The notes beneath the pieces were generated by a model. That model saw nothing but the letters and a program-made list of their open reading frames with translations. It was not told the DNA's origin and did not search any database. Shown one piece after another: positions 1 through 8,111 of a stretch of DNA of 64,000 bases. The stretch covers positions 1 through 64,000 of the forward strand of contig JAOTRV010000002.1 of NCBI GenBank assembly GCA_030247575.1, given 5' to 3'. Position numbers and translations under genes: made by a program. Every line of letters begins with the position of its first letter. Positions within the stretch are counted from its first letter, which is position 1. The stretch comes from Sulfuritalea sp. GTDB lineage: Bacteria; Pseudomonadota; Gammaproteobacteria; Burkholderiales; Rhodocyclaceae.

Positions 1-127
1 ACCGTAAGGAGGTGTCCGACCCAGAGAATGCGCTACACTTATCCACAGCCATGCCTATGACAGGCGGCTTTAGCCCCTGGTCAAAATTCAATGCGCACAG
101 CTGGTCAGTTTTAAACGCGCACCGACA
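1..127. mobile_element. Probable terminus of an IS21-family insertion sequence
   Basis: Two 21-base direct repeats sharing TGGTCA at the left and GCGCAC at the right lie at 78-98 and 102-122, a 24-base period, and the segment ends with CCGACA at about 127. Multiple terminal direct repeats of the GGTCAA..TTT type followed by a CGACA-like tip are characteristic of IS21-family ends. The transposase and helper genes would lie to the left of the window and are not seen. No gene of its own is supported in this stretch. The call rests on the repeats alone. Confidence 0.4.
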
Positions 128-143
128 GTTCATGTGGGTTCCT

Positions 144-1430
144 TTAGATGTTCGGAGTAGCGGCGGCCGAGGTCGGCGGCTCAGCGACGGGAGGCGCGGC
201 GACGGTGCCGCTTTGCAGCAGCAAACGCTCGAAGGCCGAGCCGTCCTGGCGGGTGAGGTTGGGCACGAAGCGGGCGTAGACCTTGAACAGCATCTCCGTC
301 GAGGCATGCCCCATTTGGCGCGCGATCCATTGCGGGTTCTCCCCCGAGCCGAGCCACAGGGTGGCGGCGGTATGGCGCGTCTGATAGGGACGGCGCAATG
401 TGAGCCCCAGATGGCGCAGCAGCGGGTACCAGACGCGCTTGGTGACATTGACGTGATCGAGTGGCTTGCCTTCGCGGTTGCAGAAGACAAACTTGCTGAG
501 CTTGCGGGTGGCCTTCTCCTGCCGCAGCATGGCCTGATACACCGCTTCGTTCATCTGGATGTCGCGCTGGCTGCCGTCGGTCTTGGTGGTGTCCTCCTCA
601 CCATCGACGATGGTCTCGCGCACCAAGATCAGGCGGCGTTCCAGGTCGATGTATTTCCACTTCAGGCCATCGATCTCCCCGGTGCGCATGCCGGTGAAGA
701 AGCGCACGGTGTAGTAGTCGCGAAAGTCGTCGCGCACGGTACTGAGGATCTGCTGTACCTCGCCCAGACTGAAGGGCGTGATGTCGGAGCGCGGGACCTT
801 GAGCGGCTTGATGTTGCGGAAGGCCGTGGTAAATTCGTAGCGGTCGGCGGCTTCGTTAAGGATTTGGCGCAGCGGCGCCAGTACGGCGTTGATGCGTTTG
901 GCAGACAGGGTTTCAGCCTTTCGCCCGCGTACTTTGGCGAGTTGAGAGCGAAAGGCCAGGATGTCAGCTTTAGTGATGTCGCCGACCCCCTTCTCCCCGA
1001 ACACCGGACGCAGGTGCCCGTTGAGAATGTCCATCACCGTGCGGCGGTGACTCCGCCGCCAGGCGACTTCGTTCTCGGCCACCCAGATGTCGGCGAAGAC
1101 GTTGAAGGTTGGAAGAGTTGGCGCTTCTACCGTCAGACCCACCGCGGCCGCGGGTGTCTGCCGGGAAACGGAACCACCGTTCAGCGCAGTGGCGATGGGA
1201 TTGGCTACAGGGGTCGCGAAGCGGGCGGCCATTTTGCTACCGGGAAAGAACGTAGCGTAGTCGAAGGTGCCGAGTTTGATTGCGGCTTCGATCGCGTCGA
1301 GAACCTTCTGTAGTCGCTTCCGATTCGCTGGAGTATCTTCCAACGTCGTTTGTTCGCGGCAGCGTTTGCCCCGATAGCGAAAATCCACGAACAGCAGACC
1401 ATTGTCATCCCGCTTTCGTATGCTACCCAT
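144..1430 (-). CDS. int: Phage-type tyrosine recombinase (integrase)
   Basis: Site-specific recombinase of 428 residues that would integrate and excise the element next to the tRNA-fMet gene. Residues 1-45 match the short arm-DNA-binding domain of the DUF3596 class. A SAM-like core-binding domain follows (about 105-200), then the catalytic domain with R249 (TGMRTGE), a lysine near 283, R352 in PYQTRHTA, H375 (GHAS) and the nucleophile Y385. The first box-II histidine is a tyrosine, as is common in this subclass. The start at 1430 is chosen because GGAGGTG lies just upstream; an upstream extension in the same frame lacks a ribosome-binding site. The start overlaps the excisionase-like gene by 8 bases, so the two are probably translated together. 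Confidence 0.9.
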   Translation of the reverse strand: MGSIRKRDDNGLLFVDFRYRGKRCREQTTLEDTPANRKRLQKVLDAIEAAIKLGTFDYATFFPGSKMAARFATPVANPIATALNGGSVSRQTPAAAVGLTVEAPTLPTFNVFADIWVAENEVAWRRSHRRTVMDILNGHLRPVFGEKGVGDITKADILAFRSQLAKVRGRKAETLSAKRINAVLAPLRQILNEAADRYEFTTAFRNIKPLKVPRSDITPFSLGEVQQILSTVRDDFRDYYTVRFFTGMRTGEIDGLKWKYIDLERRLILVRETIVDGEEDTTKTDGSQRDIQMNEAVYQAMLRQEKATRKLSKFVFCNREGKPLDHVNVTKRVWYPLLRHLGLTLRRPYQTRHTAATLWLGSGENPQWIARQMGHASTEMLFKVYARFVPNLTRQDGSAFERLLLQSGTVAAPPVAEPPTSAAATPNI

Positions 1431-1665
1431 GACAAACACCTCCGTTTGCCATCGGAATTGCGTATGACTGGCTGGACGCCAGCCCCATGTCCGCTTCGAT
1501 CTGCTCCCATATGAACAGGATCTTCCGGCCACCAAATGGGCGGATGTAGTGCTTGCCTTCGAGAAGGACGCTGTCCTTGAGGCGCTCGCGAATAGTGCGG
1601 GAGTCGTATTTGATGCGTTCTGACAACTCGTCGGTTGTCAGATAGGTGGAAACTCGGACTGCCAT
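1423..1665 (-). CDS. Small helix-turn-helix protein, probable excisionase
   Basis: An 80-residue protein whose N-terminal half (YLTTDELSERIKYDSRTIRE) reads as a winged helix-turn-helix of the MerR/excisionase type. The conserved-looking YIRPFGGRKILFIWE segment follows. Small proteins of this kind sit directly upstream of DUF3596-class integrases and are usually taken to be recombination directionality factors. The ATG at 1665 is preferred over a longer reading frame because GGAG lies 9 bases upstream. The gene overlaps int by 8 bases. Function is inferred from position and fold, not from a named family hit. Confidence 0.65.
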   Translation of the reverse strand: MAVRVSTYLTTDELSERIKYDSRTIRERLKDSVLLEGKHYIRPFGGRKILFIWEQIEADMGLASSQSYAIPMANGGVCHG

Positions 1666-1758
1666 AGCGTGATCTCCGTATGATTTAAAAAGCTCCGAAG
1701 ACATTCGGCGCGCACACAGAAATCGCGTTTTGCACACCGGATGTTCATTCGTAGAGCA

Positions 1759-1810
1759 AATATATCATGAAGAAATCTTTTTGCAACTTATTTGTTACAT
1801 CTGATTTAAT
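1759..1810. promoter_or_regulatory. Back-to-back promoters sharing one palindromic -35 box
   Basis: The palindrome TTGCAA at 1781-1786 can serve as -35 in both directions. Rightward it is followed after 18 bases by TTTAAT (1805-1810), upstream of the repressor gene. Leftward it is followed after 16 bases by TATATT (complement of 1759-1764), upstream of the excisionase-integrase pair. The region is clearly more AT-rich than its surroundings. It is the natural place for repressor operators, but no repeated operator was recognised. Confidence 0.4.
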
Positions 1811-1831
1811 GGAGTCTTCTTTGAGGCACCC

Positions 1832-2077
1832 ATGATCCGATTTAGGCTTAGCGAACTAATCGCCGACAAGCAGTTCAGGGAGGGGCGGCGAATCACCCTG
1901 ATTGAGATTGCGGCAGCGACGGGCATCAACCGTATGACCCTGTCACGCATGCTCAACACAAAGGGGTACAACACGGTAACGGACAACCTAGACCGTCTTT
2001 GCCAGTATTTCGGCTGCCAAGTAGGTGAATTGGCCGTGCATATTGCTGACGAGGGTCGTAGCGACACCGATTCCTAG
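1832..2077 (+). CDS. Cro/C1-type helix-turn-helix repressor
   Basis: An 81-residue DNA-binding protein of the XRE superfamily (HTH_26-like). The helix-turn-helix is EIAAATGINRMTLSRML, about residues 25-41, followed by a helical segment ending in CQYFGCQVGEL, typical of small phage and plasmid repressors. It has no oligomerisation or peptidase domain. GAGG lies 8 bases before the ATG. It is divergent from int and its partner, so its likely role is to hold the element in the integrated state by repressing the shared promoter region. Confidence 0.8.
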   Translation: MIRFRLSELIADKQFREGRRITLIEIAAATGINRMTLSRMLNTKGYNTVTDNLDRLCQYFGCQVGELAVHIADEGRSDTDS

Positions 2078-2145
2078 CAATTGCAGCGAGAATCGAGCTA
2101 GACCGCCCCCTGGAGGGTACTAAAGGCGATTCGGTTAGCCGAAAT

Positions 2146-2257
2146 TGGGCACGGCCTTCAACCTAGGAAACACCGAAGGTCAATAACACAGCCCGCAATG
2201 AATTCCTGAATTTGGCATGGGCACAACTTGGGCACGGCGTGGGCACAGAATGGGCAC
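2146..2257 (+). repeat. TGGGCAC iterons, probable integrase arm-type sites
   Basis: TGGGCAC occurs at 2218, 2229, 2240 and 2251, exactly 11 bases apart (about one helical turn), with one more copy at 2146. The array lies between the repressor gene and the 3' end of the tRNA-fMet gene, where arm-type binding sites of an integrase with an N-terminal arm-binding domain are expected. Apart from this array no gene is seen between 2078 and 2280. Confidence 0.65.
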
Positions 2258-2280
2258 GAAGGTTTCTGACATGCCAAAGC

Positions 2281-2316
2281 AATAAGGCCAACCACCGTTA
2301 AGTGATTGGCCTTATT
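2281..2316 (-). terminator. Stem-loop downstream of tRNA-fMet
   Basis: The two arms (2281-2295 and 2302-2316) form a 15-base stem with one C-A mismatch and a six-base loop, containing AATAAGGCCAA and its complement. It lies about 10 bases beyond the mature 3' end of the tRNA on the minus strand. Only a short, interrupted T run follows in that direction; a stronger T run (CTTTTTATT) lies on the plus-strand side, so it may act in both directions. Confidence 0.6.
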
Positions 2317-2324
2317 AACTTTTT

Positions 2325-2403
<79 letters not shown>

Positions 2404-2416
2404 TCAGAGAACAGCG

Positions 2417-2445
2417 ATTATAGATGGATTTGCGGCAGTGCGCAA
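2417..2445 (-). promoter_or_regulatory. Promoter of the tRNA-fMet gene
   Basis: Read on the minus strand, TTGCGC (2445-2440) is followed after exactly 17 bases by a perfect TATAAT (2422-2417), ending 13 bases before the first base of the tRNA. Spacing and the -10 box fit a strong sigma-70 promoter. Confidence 0.75.
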
Positions 2446-2464
2446 CGCAATTGCACGAAACAGA

Positions 2465-2470
2465 TATAAT
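2465..2470 (+). promoter_or_regulatory. -10 box of the ahcY operon promoter
   Basis: TATAAT ends 9 bases before the first base of the SAH riboswitch, so transcription would begin right at the aptamer. No good -35 hexamer is visible at the usual distance (GCAACG). Confidence 0.5.
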
Positions 2471-2478
2471 GCCCAGCT

Positions 2479-2550
2479 TCCGAGGAGCGCTGCAAGGGTA
2501 GTTTTCACTTACCCCCCAGGCTCGGACCATTTTCAAACTGCGCTCACCTA
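2479..2550 (+). ncRNA. S-adenosylhomocysteine (SAH) riboswitch
   Basis: The leader carries the conserved SAH aptamer pattern. P1 pairs CCGAG (2480-2484) with CTCGG (2521-2525). P2 pairs GGGTA (2496-2500) with TACCC (2510-2514). The pseudoknot pairs GAGCGC (2485-2490) with GCGCTC (2540-2545) within the characteristic GCGCTCACCT end. SAH riboswitches activate ahcY and methionine-cycle genes in proteobacteria when SAH accumulates. Here the aptamer precedes ahcY by 57 bases, and probably also serves the small membrane protein and metF downstream. Confidence 0.93.
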
Positions 2551-2607
2551 ACCCGTACCGGGCAGGGTGAGTTCGCCTCCCTCCCGGTCACAGTTCAAGG
2601 AGTTCTC

Positions 2608-4017
<1,410 letters not shown>

Positions 4018-4063
4018 GCCTCTCACGCCGCAATCCCGCCCCGCCCACCGCAAGGAGACTGTC

Positions 4064-4414
4064 ATGCGCCTGCTCGCTGTCTGGTTGATCAACGCCCTCG
4101 CCCTGCTCGCCTTGCCCTATCTGCTGCCTTCGATCCACGTCGCGAACTTCACCACGGCGCTGGCGGTGGCGGTGGTGCTGGGACTGATCAACACCGTGAT
4201 CCGACCCGTGCTGGTATTGCTGACGCTGCCGGCGACCCTGCTGACGCTGGGCCTGTTCATCTTCGTCATCAACGGCATGATGTTCCTGCTCGCGGCGTGG
4301 CTGCTCGACGGCTTCGTGGTGGACGGCATCTGGGCAGGCATCTTCGGCTCGGTGATCTACAGCGTGATCTCATGGCTGCTGACGAAGCTGCTGTTGAGTT
4401 CGCCGAAGTCATGA
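4064..4414 (+). CDS. Phage holin family (PF04020-type) small membrane protein
   Basis: A 116-residue protein with three to four hydrophobic helices and the family segments LGLINTVIRPVL and FVINGMMFLLAAWLLDGF. Members are widespread and not phage-derived; the function is unknown. In betaproteobacteria this gene commonly sits between ahcY and metF, as here (46 bases after ahcY, 15 before metF). That suggests co-regulation by the riboswitch but does not reveal its job. Confidence 0.85.
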   Translation: MRLLAVWLINALALLALPYLLPSIHVANFTTALAVAVVLGLINTVIRPVLVLLTLPATLLTLGLFIFVINGMMFLLAAWLLDGFVVDGIWAGIFGSVIYSVISWLLTKLLLSSPKS

Positions 4415-4429
4415 CCCAGGGAACCCGCA

Positions 4430-5257
4430 ATGACCTTTGAACTATCCCTCGAGTTTTTCCCGCCGCAAACCGGCGAGGGCATGGAGAAGCTGCGCACCAC
4501 GCGCGGCCGCCTCGCGGCGCTGAAGCCCGAGTTCTTTTCCGTCACTTACGGCGCCGGCGGCTCGACACGCGAGCGCACGCTGGCCACGGTGATGGAGATT
4601 GCCGCCGAAGGCCACAACGCGGCGCCGCACCTGTCCTGCATCGGTTCGACGCGCGAGGGCATCCGCGAGATGCTGGGCATCTTCATTCAGCAGGGCATCC
4701 GCCGCATCGTCGCCCTGCGCGGCGATCTGCCTTCCGGCATGGCCGATGCCGGCGAATTCCGTTATGCCAACGAGCTGGTGGAGTTCATCCGCGGCGAAAC
4801 CGGCGACCGCTTCCATATCGAGGTGGCGGCCTATCCCGAATGGCATCCGCAGGCAAAGAGCCCGCGCGACGACCTGCTGAATTTCAAGCGCAAGGTCGAT
4901 GCCGGGGCCAGTTCGGCGATCACGCAGTATTTCTACAACGCGGACGCCTACGAACATTTCGTCGCCGAAGCCCGTGCGCTCGGCGTCGACATCCCCATCG
5001 TGCCGGGCATCATGCCGATCGGCAGTTTTTCGAAGCTGGCGCGTTTTTCCGACGCCTGCGGGGCGGAGATCCCGCGCTGGATGCGGCGCAAGTTCGAGAG
5101 CTTCGGCGACGACGCGGACTCCATCCGCGCCTTCGGCCTCGACGTGGTGACCGAGCTTTGCCAGCGCCTGCTCGAACGCGGCGCGCCGGGACTGCATTTT
5201 TATACGATGAATCAGGCCGGCTTGACGCTGGAACTCTGTCGCCGCCTGGGGCGCTAG
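4430..5257 (+). CDS. metF: Methylenetetrahydrofolate reductase
   Basis: A flavoprotein of 275 residues that reduces 5,10-methylene-THF to 5-methyl-THF for methionine synthesis. Family signatures are LEFFPPQT near the start (catalytic Glu), VTYGAGGSTRERT, LRGDLP and ITQYFYNADAY. It is the last gene of the ahcY operon. Its TAG stop lies in a CTAG that also supplies the stop codon of the histidine kinase on the other strand, so the two genes converge with a four-base overlap and no room for a terminator between them. Confidence 0.97.
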   Translation: MTFELSLEFFPPQTGEGMEKLRTTRGRLAALKPEFFSVTYGAGGSTRERTLATVMEIAAEGHNAAPHLSCIGSTREGIREMLGIFIQQGIRRIVALRGDLPSGMADAGEFRYANELVEFIRGETGDRFHIEVAAYPEWHPQAKSPRDDLLNFKRKVDAGASSAITQYFYNADAYEHFVAEARALGVDIPIVPGIMPIGSFSKLARFSDACGAEIPRWMRRKFESFGDDADSIRAFGLDVVTELCQRLLERGAPGLHFYTMNQAGLTLELCRRLGR

Positions 5258-7173
5258 GCGCGCACCGCGAGCAAGTGCCGCAGGGCCGCGCGCAGCCGGC
5301 CCGGCGGTACCGGCTCCTTGAGCAGGGCGAAGCCGGCGCCGCGCGCCGCCGCCTGGGCTTCTTCGCTGACGTCGGCGCTGACCAGCAGCACGGCCATTTG
5401 CCCAAATTCGCGCCGCAGTTCCTGCGCCAACTCGATGCCGCCCCCTCCCGGCAGCCGCAGATTGCAGATCGTCAGATCGGGCGCCCGGCCGCTCTCGCGG
5501 CAACGATGCAAGGCCTCCTCGCGAGTGGCCGCCAGCATGACGCTGCCTCCCCAGCCGACGATCGCCTGCTCCATGCCCGCGCGTACCAGCGCATCGCCTT
5601 CCACCACCAGCACGGTTCCCGCGATCCGCGCGGCATCGACCGCCTGCTGGGCTTGCGGACTTTCGGCCTCCCGTTCGTCGACGGGCGCTTCCTCTTGCGC
5701 CAGAGGCAGTTCAATCCAGAACACCGAGCCTCGCCCCGGGCGCGAACGCACGCCGAGCGGAATTTCCAGCAGGTCAGCCAGACGGCGACAGATCGCGAGG
5801 CCCAAGCCGAGCCCCTTGTCGCGGTCGCGCTCGGGGTTCGCCAGTTGCACGTAGTCTTCGAAGATTTCCTCGCGCGCGCTTTCCGGAATTCCTTCGCCGG
5901 TATCCCAGACTTCGACCAGCACCGAGTTGCCGCGATGGCGGCAACTCACCAGCACGCCGCCGGCACGGGTGTAGCGCAAGGCGTTGCCGACCAGATTGAG
6001 CAGGATGCGCTCGACGATCTTCGGATCGCTGCGCACCCGCACATAGGTCGGCCTCACCTTGAGCTGCAGGCTCTTTTGCTCGGCCAGCAGGGAAAGATCG
6101 CGGGTCAGCCGATCCAGCGAGCCATTGAGGGGAAAACTGACGATCTCCGGCACGATGTTGCCGCCGTCCAGCCGCGAGATGTCGAGAATGGCGTCGAGCA
6201 GGTTCTGCAGCGTGTCCACCGCCGACTGAATGTGCGCGACCAGCTTCGGCTCGTGCCGGGCCACGTCCGACTGCGCCAGGCCCGAAACGAAAAGCCCGAG
6301 CGCATGCAGGGGCTGTCGCAGGTCGTGACTGGCCGCGGCCAGGAAATGCGACTTGGCAATGGTGGCGTGCTCAGCCGCTTCCTTCTCGCGCTTCAAGTCG
6401 CGGGTGGCTTCGGCGACCCGCGCCCGCAAATCTTCCTGCGTCACGCCGAGGCGCTCGGCCATGTCGTTGATGCCCACCGCCAGAGGCTGCAAGGGCCCGG
6501 CCGACTCCGCCGTCATGCGCACCGCCAGATCGCCCTTGCCGATGCGCGCGACCACTTCGTTGGCCTCGACCAGCGGTTCGGTCACCGCGCGCGCGATGCG
6601 TTGCGCCAGCCAGCCGCCGAGCGCCGCGCCGAGCATGGCGATCAGGACACCGGCGGCAATGTGCCGCTTGCCCCTGCCCGAAACCTCCTCCAGGGACAAC
6701 TCGACGACGACATGGCCGATGACTTTCGATTCCCCGCCGGGTCTGGCGTCCGTGCCGGCGTAGATGTCGTCCACCGGCACGATCCTGCGCGTCACCGGCT
6801 CGACGAACAACAGCACGTCGCGCTCCAGGCGGCTGCCCTCGATTCGCCCGAGCGGAGGCCATGCGCCCATATTCAAGTCGCCGGCGCTCGCCATGACGCT
6901 GCCCCGCTCATCGATGATCGCCGCGCCGCGCGCGTCCGGATCGATGCGCAGCGTCGACGCGGTCAGCAGCGACAGGCCGCTTCGCTGGCCGGAGAAGATA
7001 CCGAATTCGGCGGCGGTCGCCATCTGCCGCGAGATCGCGACGCCCCGGGTACGCAGCCCCTGTTCCAGATTGTCGATCGCATGAATCAGAAAGACTGCCG
7101 TCAGCAGCACCGCCACCAGCGTCGCCGGCAACAGGGCCACCAGCAGCATGCGCGTACGCAGGTTCATGCTCAT
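5254..7173 (-). CDS. Membrane hybrid histidine kinase with degenerate receiver
   Basis: A 639-residue sensor kinase. An N-terminal membrane helix, a periplasmic region of about 150 residues, a second helix and a HAMP domain are followed by a dimerisation/phosphoacceptor domain (FLAAASHDLRQPLHALGLF). A HATPase domain follows (NLVGNALRYT, DTGEGIP, GLGLGLAIC) and then a C-terminal receiver. In the receiver the usual phosphoacceptor aspartate is asparagine 571 (LTICNLRLP) and the acidic pair reads VVEGD, while the conserved lysine (LLKEP) remains. Phosphorylation of the receiver is therefore doubtful. The ATG at 7173 overlaps the stop of the upstream binding-protein gene (ATGA). The binding protein probably feeds its signal to the kinase. 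Confidence 0.9.
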   Translation of the reverse strand: MSMNLRTRMLLVALLPATLVAVLLTAVFLIHAIDNLEQGLRTRGVAISRQMATAAEFGIFSGQRSGLSLLTASTLRIDPDARGAAIIDERGSVMASAGDLNMGAWPPLGRIEGSRLERDVLLFVEPVTRRIVPVDDIYAGTDARPGGESKVIGHVVVELSLEEVSGRGKRHIAAGVLIAMLGAALGGWLAQRIARAVTEPLVEANEVVARIGKGDLAVRMTAESAGPLQPLAVGINDMAERLGVTQEDLRARVAEATRDLKREKEAAEHATIAKSHFLAAASHDLRQPLHALGLFVSGLAQSDVARHEPKLVAHIQSAVDTLQNLLDAILDISRLDGGNIVPEIVSFPLNGSLDRLTRDLSLLAEQKSLQLKVRPTYVRVRSDPKIVERILLNLVGNALRYTRAGGVLVSCRHRGNSVLVEVWDTGEGIPESAREEIFEDYVQLANPERDRDKGLGLGLAICRRLADLLEIPLGVRSRPGRGSVFWIELPLAQEEAPVDEREAESPQAQQAVDAARIAGTVLVVEGDALVRAGMEQAIVGWGGSVMLAATREEALHRCRESGRAPDLTICNLRLPGGGGIELAQELRREFGQMAVLLVSADVSEEAQAAARGAGFALLKEPVPPGRLRAALRHLLAVRA

Positions 7174-8108
7174 GGCCGCTCCCGTTGCCGCAATTGTTCG
7201 GCGAGATGCGACTGCTCCAATGTGAAACCCAGGGAGCGGGCGACATCCTGATTGACCGCCACGGCAAACTCTCGCGGCCATTGCGGGGGCGGCAGAGTCC
7301 TGCCCGCAAGCGACTGGCGCAGGACTTCGCCGCCACGCAGGCCGACCTGGGCCGGTGTCGAATACAAGGCCAGCAAGGCGCCGGCCCTGGCGTAGGCCGG
7401 TGAAAAGCCGACCAGCGGTACTTGCCGCCGATAGGCCGCGGTCAGGATGTTGGCAGCAGTCTGGCTGTTGAACACGGCGGGGTCGGGCAGCGCCAGCAGC
7501 GCCTCGACTTCGGCCAGCAGCGACTGCAGCGCCTGAAACAATCCGTCCTGCCCCGCCTGCGAGGTGGCCAGGCGCATGCCGCGCTCCCGGGCCGCCTTCT
7601 CAAGGCCCGCGCCATGAGCTTTCGATTCGGCGCCGACGAGTATCCCGACATTGCGCACGGCGGGCAACGCGAGCCGGATCAGCTCCAGCTGCCGCGCCGG
7701 CGGCTGGTCGAGAAATACGGCGGACAGGGAACCGCCGCGCAAACGCGCCGGATCGGCGATCCGTTCGAAGGCGAGACGCGGCACCAGAATCGCCAGCAAG
7801 GGCGGCGGCGTGGGGTCGCCGGCGAACAATTCCTGCATGCCGCGTTGCGCCGCGGTGCCGACGGCGATGATCCAGTGCGGTTCCGGTTTGGCGCTGGTGA
7901 ACTGGCTCCAGTGCGCGACGCGCCATTCGATGCGCCCCGGCAGCGCCTGTTCGACGTCCGCACGCAATGCCTCCACCGCCTCGGCGTGCGCGCCGCCGGT
8001 TTCGGACAGGGCCACCCAGACCGGAACGGCGGGCGCCGCGCCCGCCAACCCATATGTCATTAGACATAGGCAGGCGGTGGCGAGAAGGACGAAAAAGCGG
8101 CGCCGCAT
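7170..8108 (-). CDS. Periplasmic ABC-type substrate-binding protein
   Basis: A 312-residue protein with a signal peptide (hydrophobic core FVLLATACLCLMTYGLAGA, about residues 5-23). Its organisation resembles the PF04392 ABC_sub_bind class: WIIAVGTAAQ, LDQPPARQLELIRLALP, VGILVG, then YRRQVPLVGFSPAYARAGAL. No permease or ATPase gene is near. It sits between a TonB receptor (3 bases away) and a hybrid kinase (4-base overlap). It is thus more likely a ligand-sensing partner of the kinase than part of a transporter. The ligand cannot be read from sequence. Confidence 0.75.
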   Translation of the reverse strand: MRRRFFVLLATACLCLMTYGLAGAAPAVPVWVALSETGGAHAEAVEALRADVEQALPGRIEWRVAHWSQFTSAKPEPHWIIAVGTAAQRGMQELFAGDPTPPPLLAILVPRLAFERIADPARLRGGSLSAVFLDQPPARQLELIRLALPAVRNVGILVGAESKAHGAGLEKAARERGMRLATSQAGQDGLFQALQSLLAEVEALLALPDPAVFNSQTAANILTAAYRRQVPLVGFSPAYARAGALLALYSTPAQVGLRGGEVLRQSLAGRTLPPPQWPREFAVAVNQDVARSLGFTLEQSHLAEQLRQRERP

Positions 8109-8111
8109 GGG

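Noticed and set aside
12-1313. Long plus-strand open frame of 433 codons opposite the integrase
   Set aside because: It is antisense to a clear tyrosine recombinase with all catalytic residues; the frame stays open because of GC-rich codon bias.
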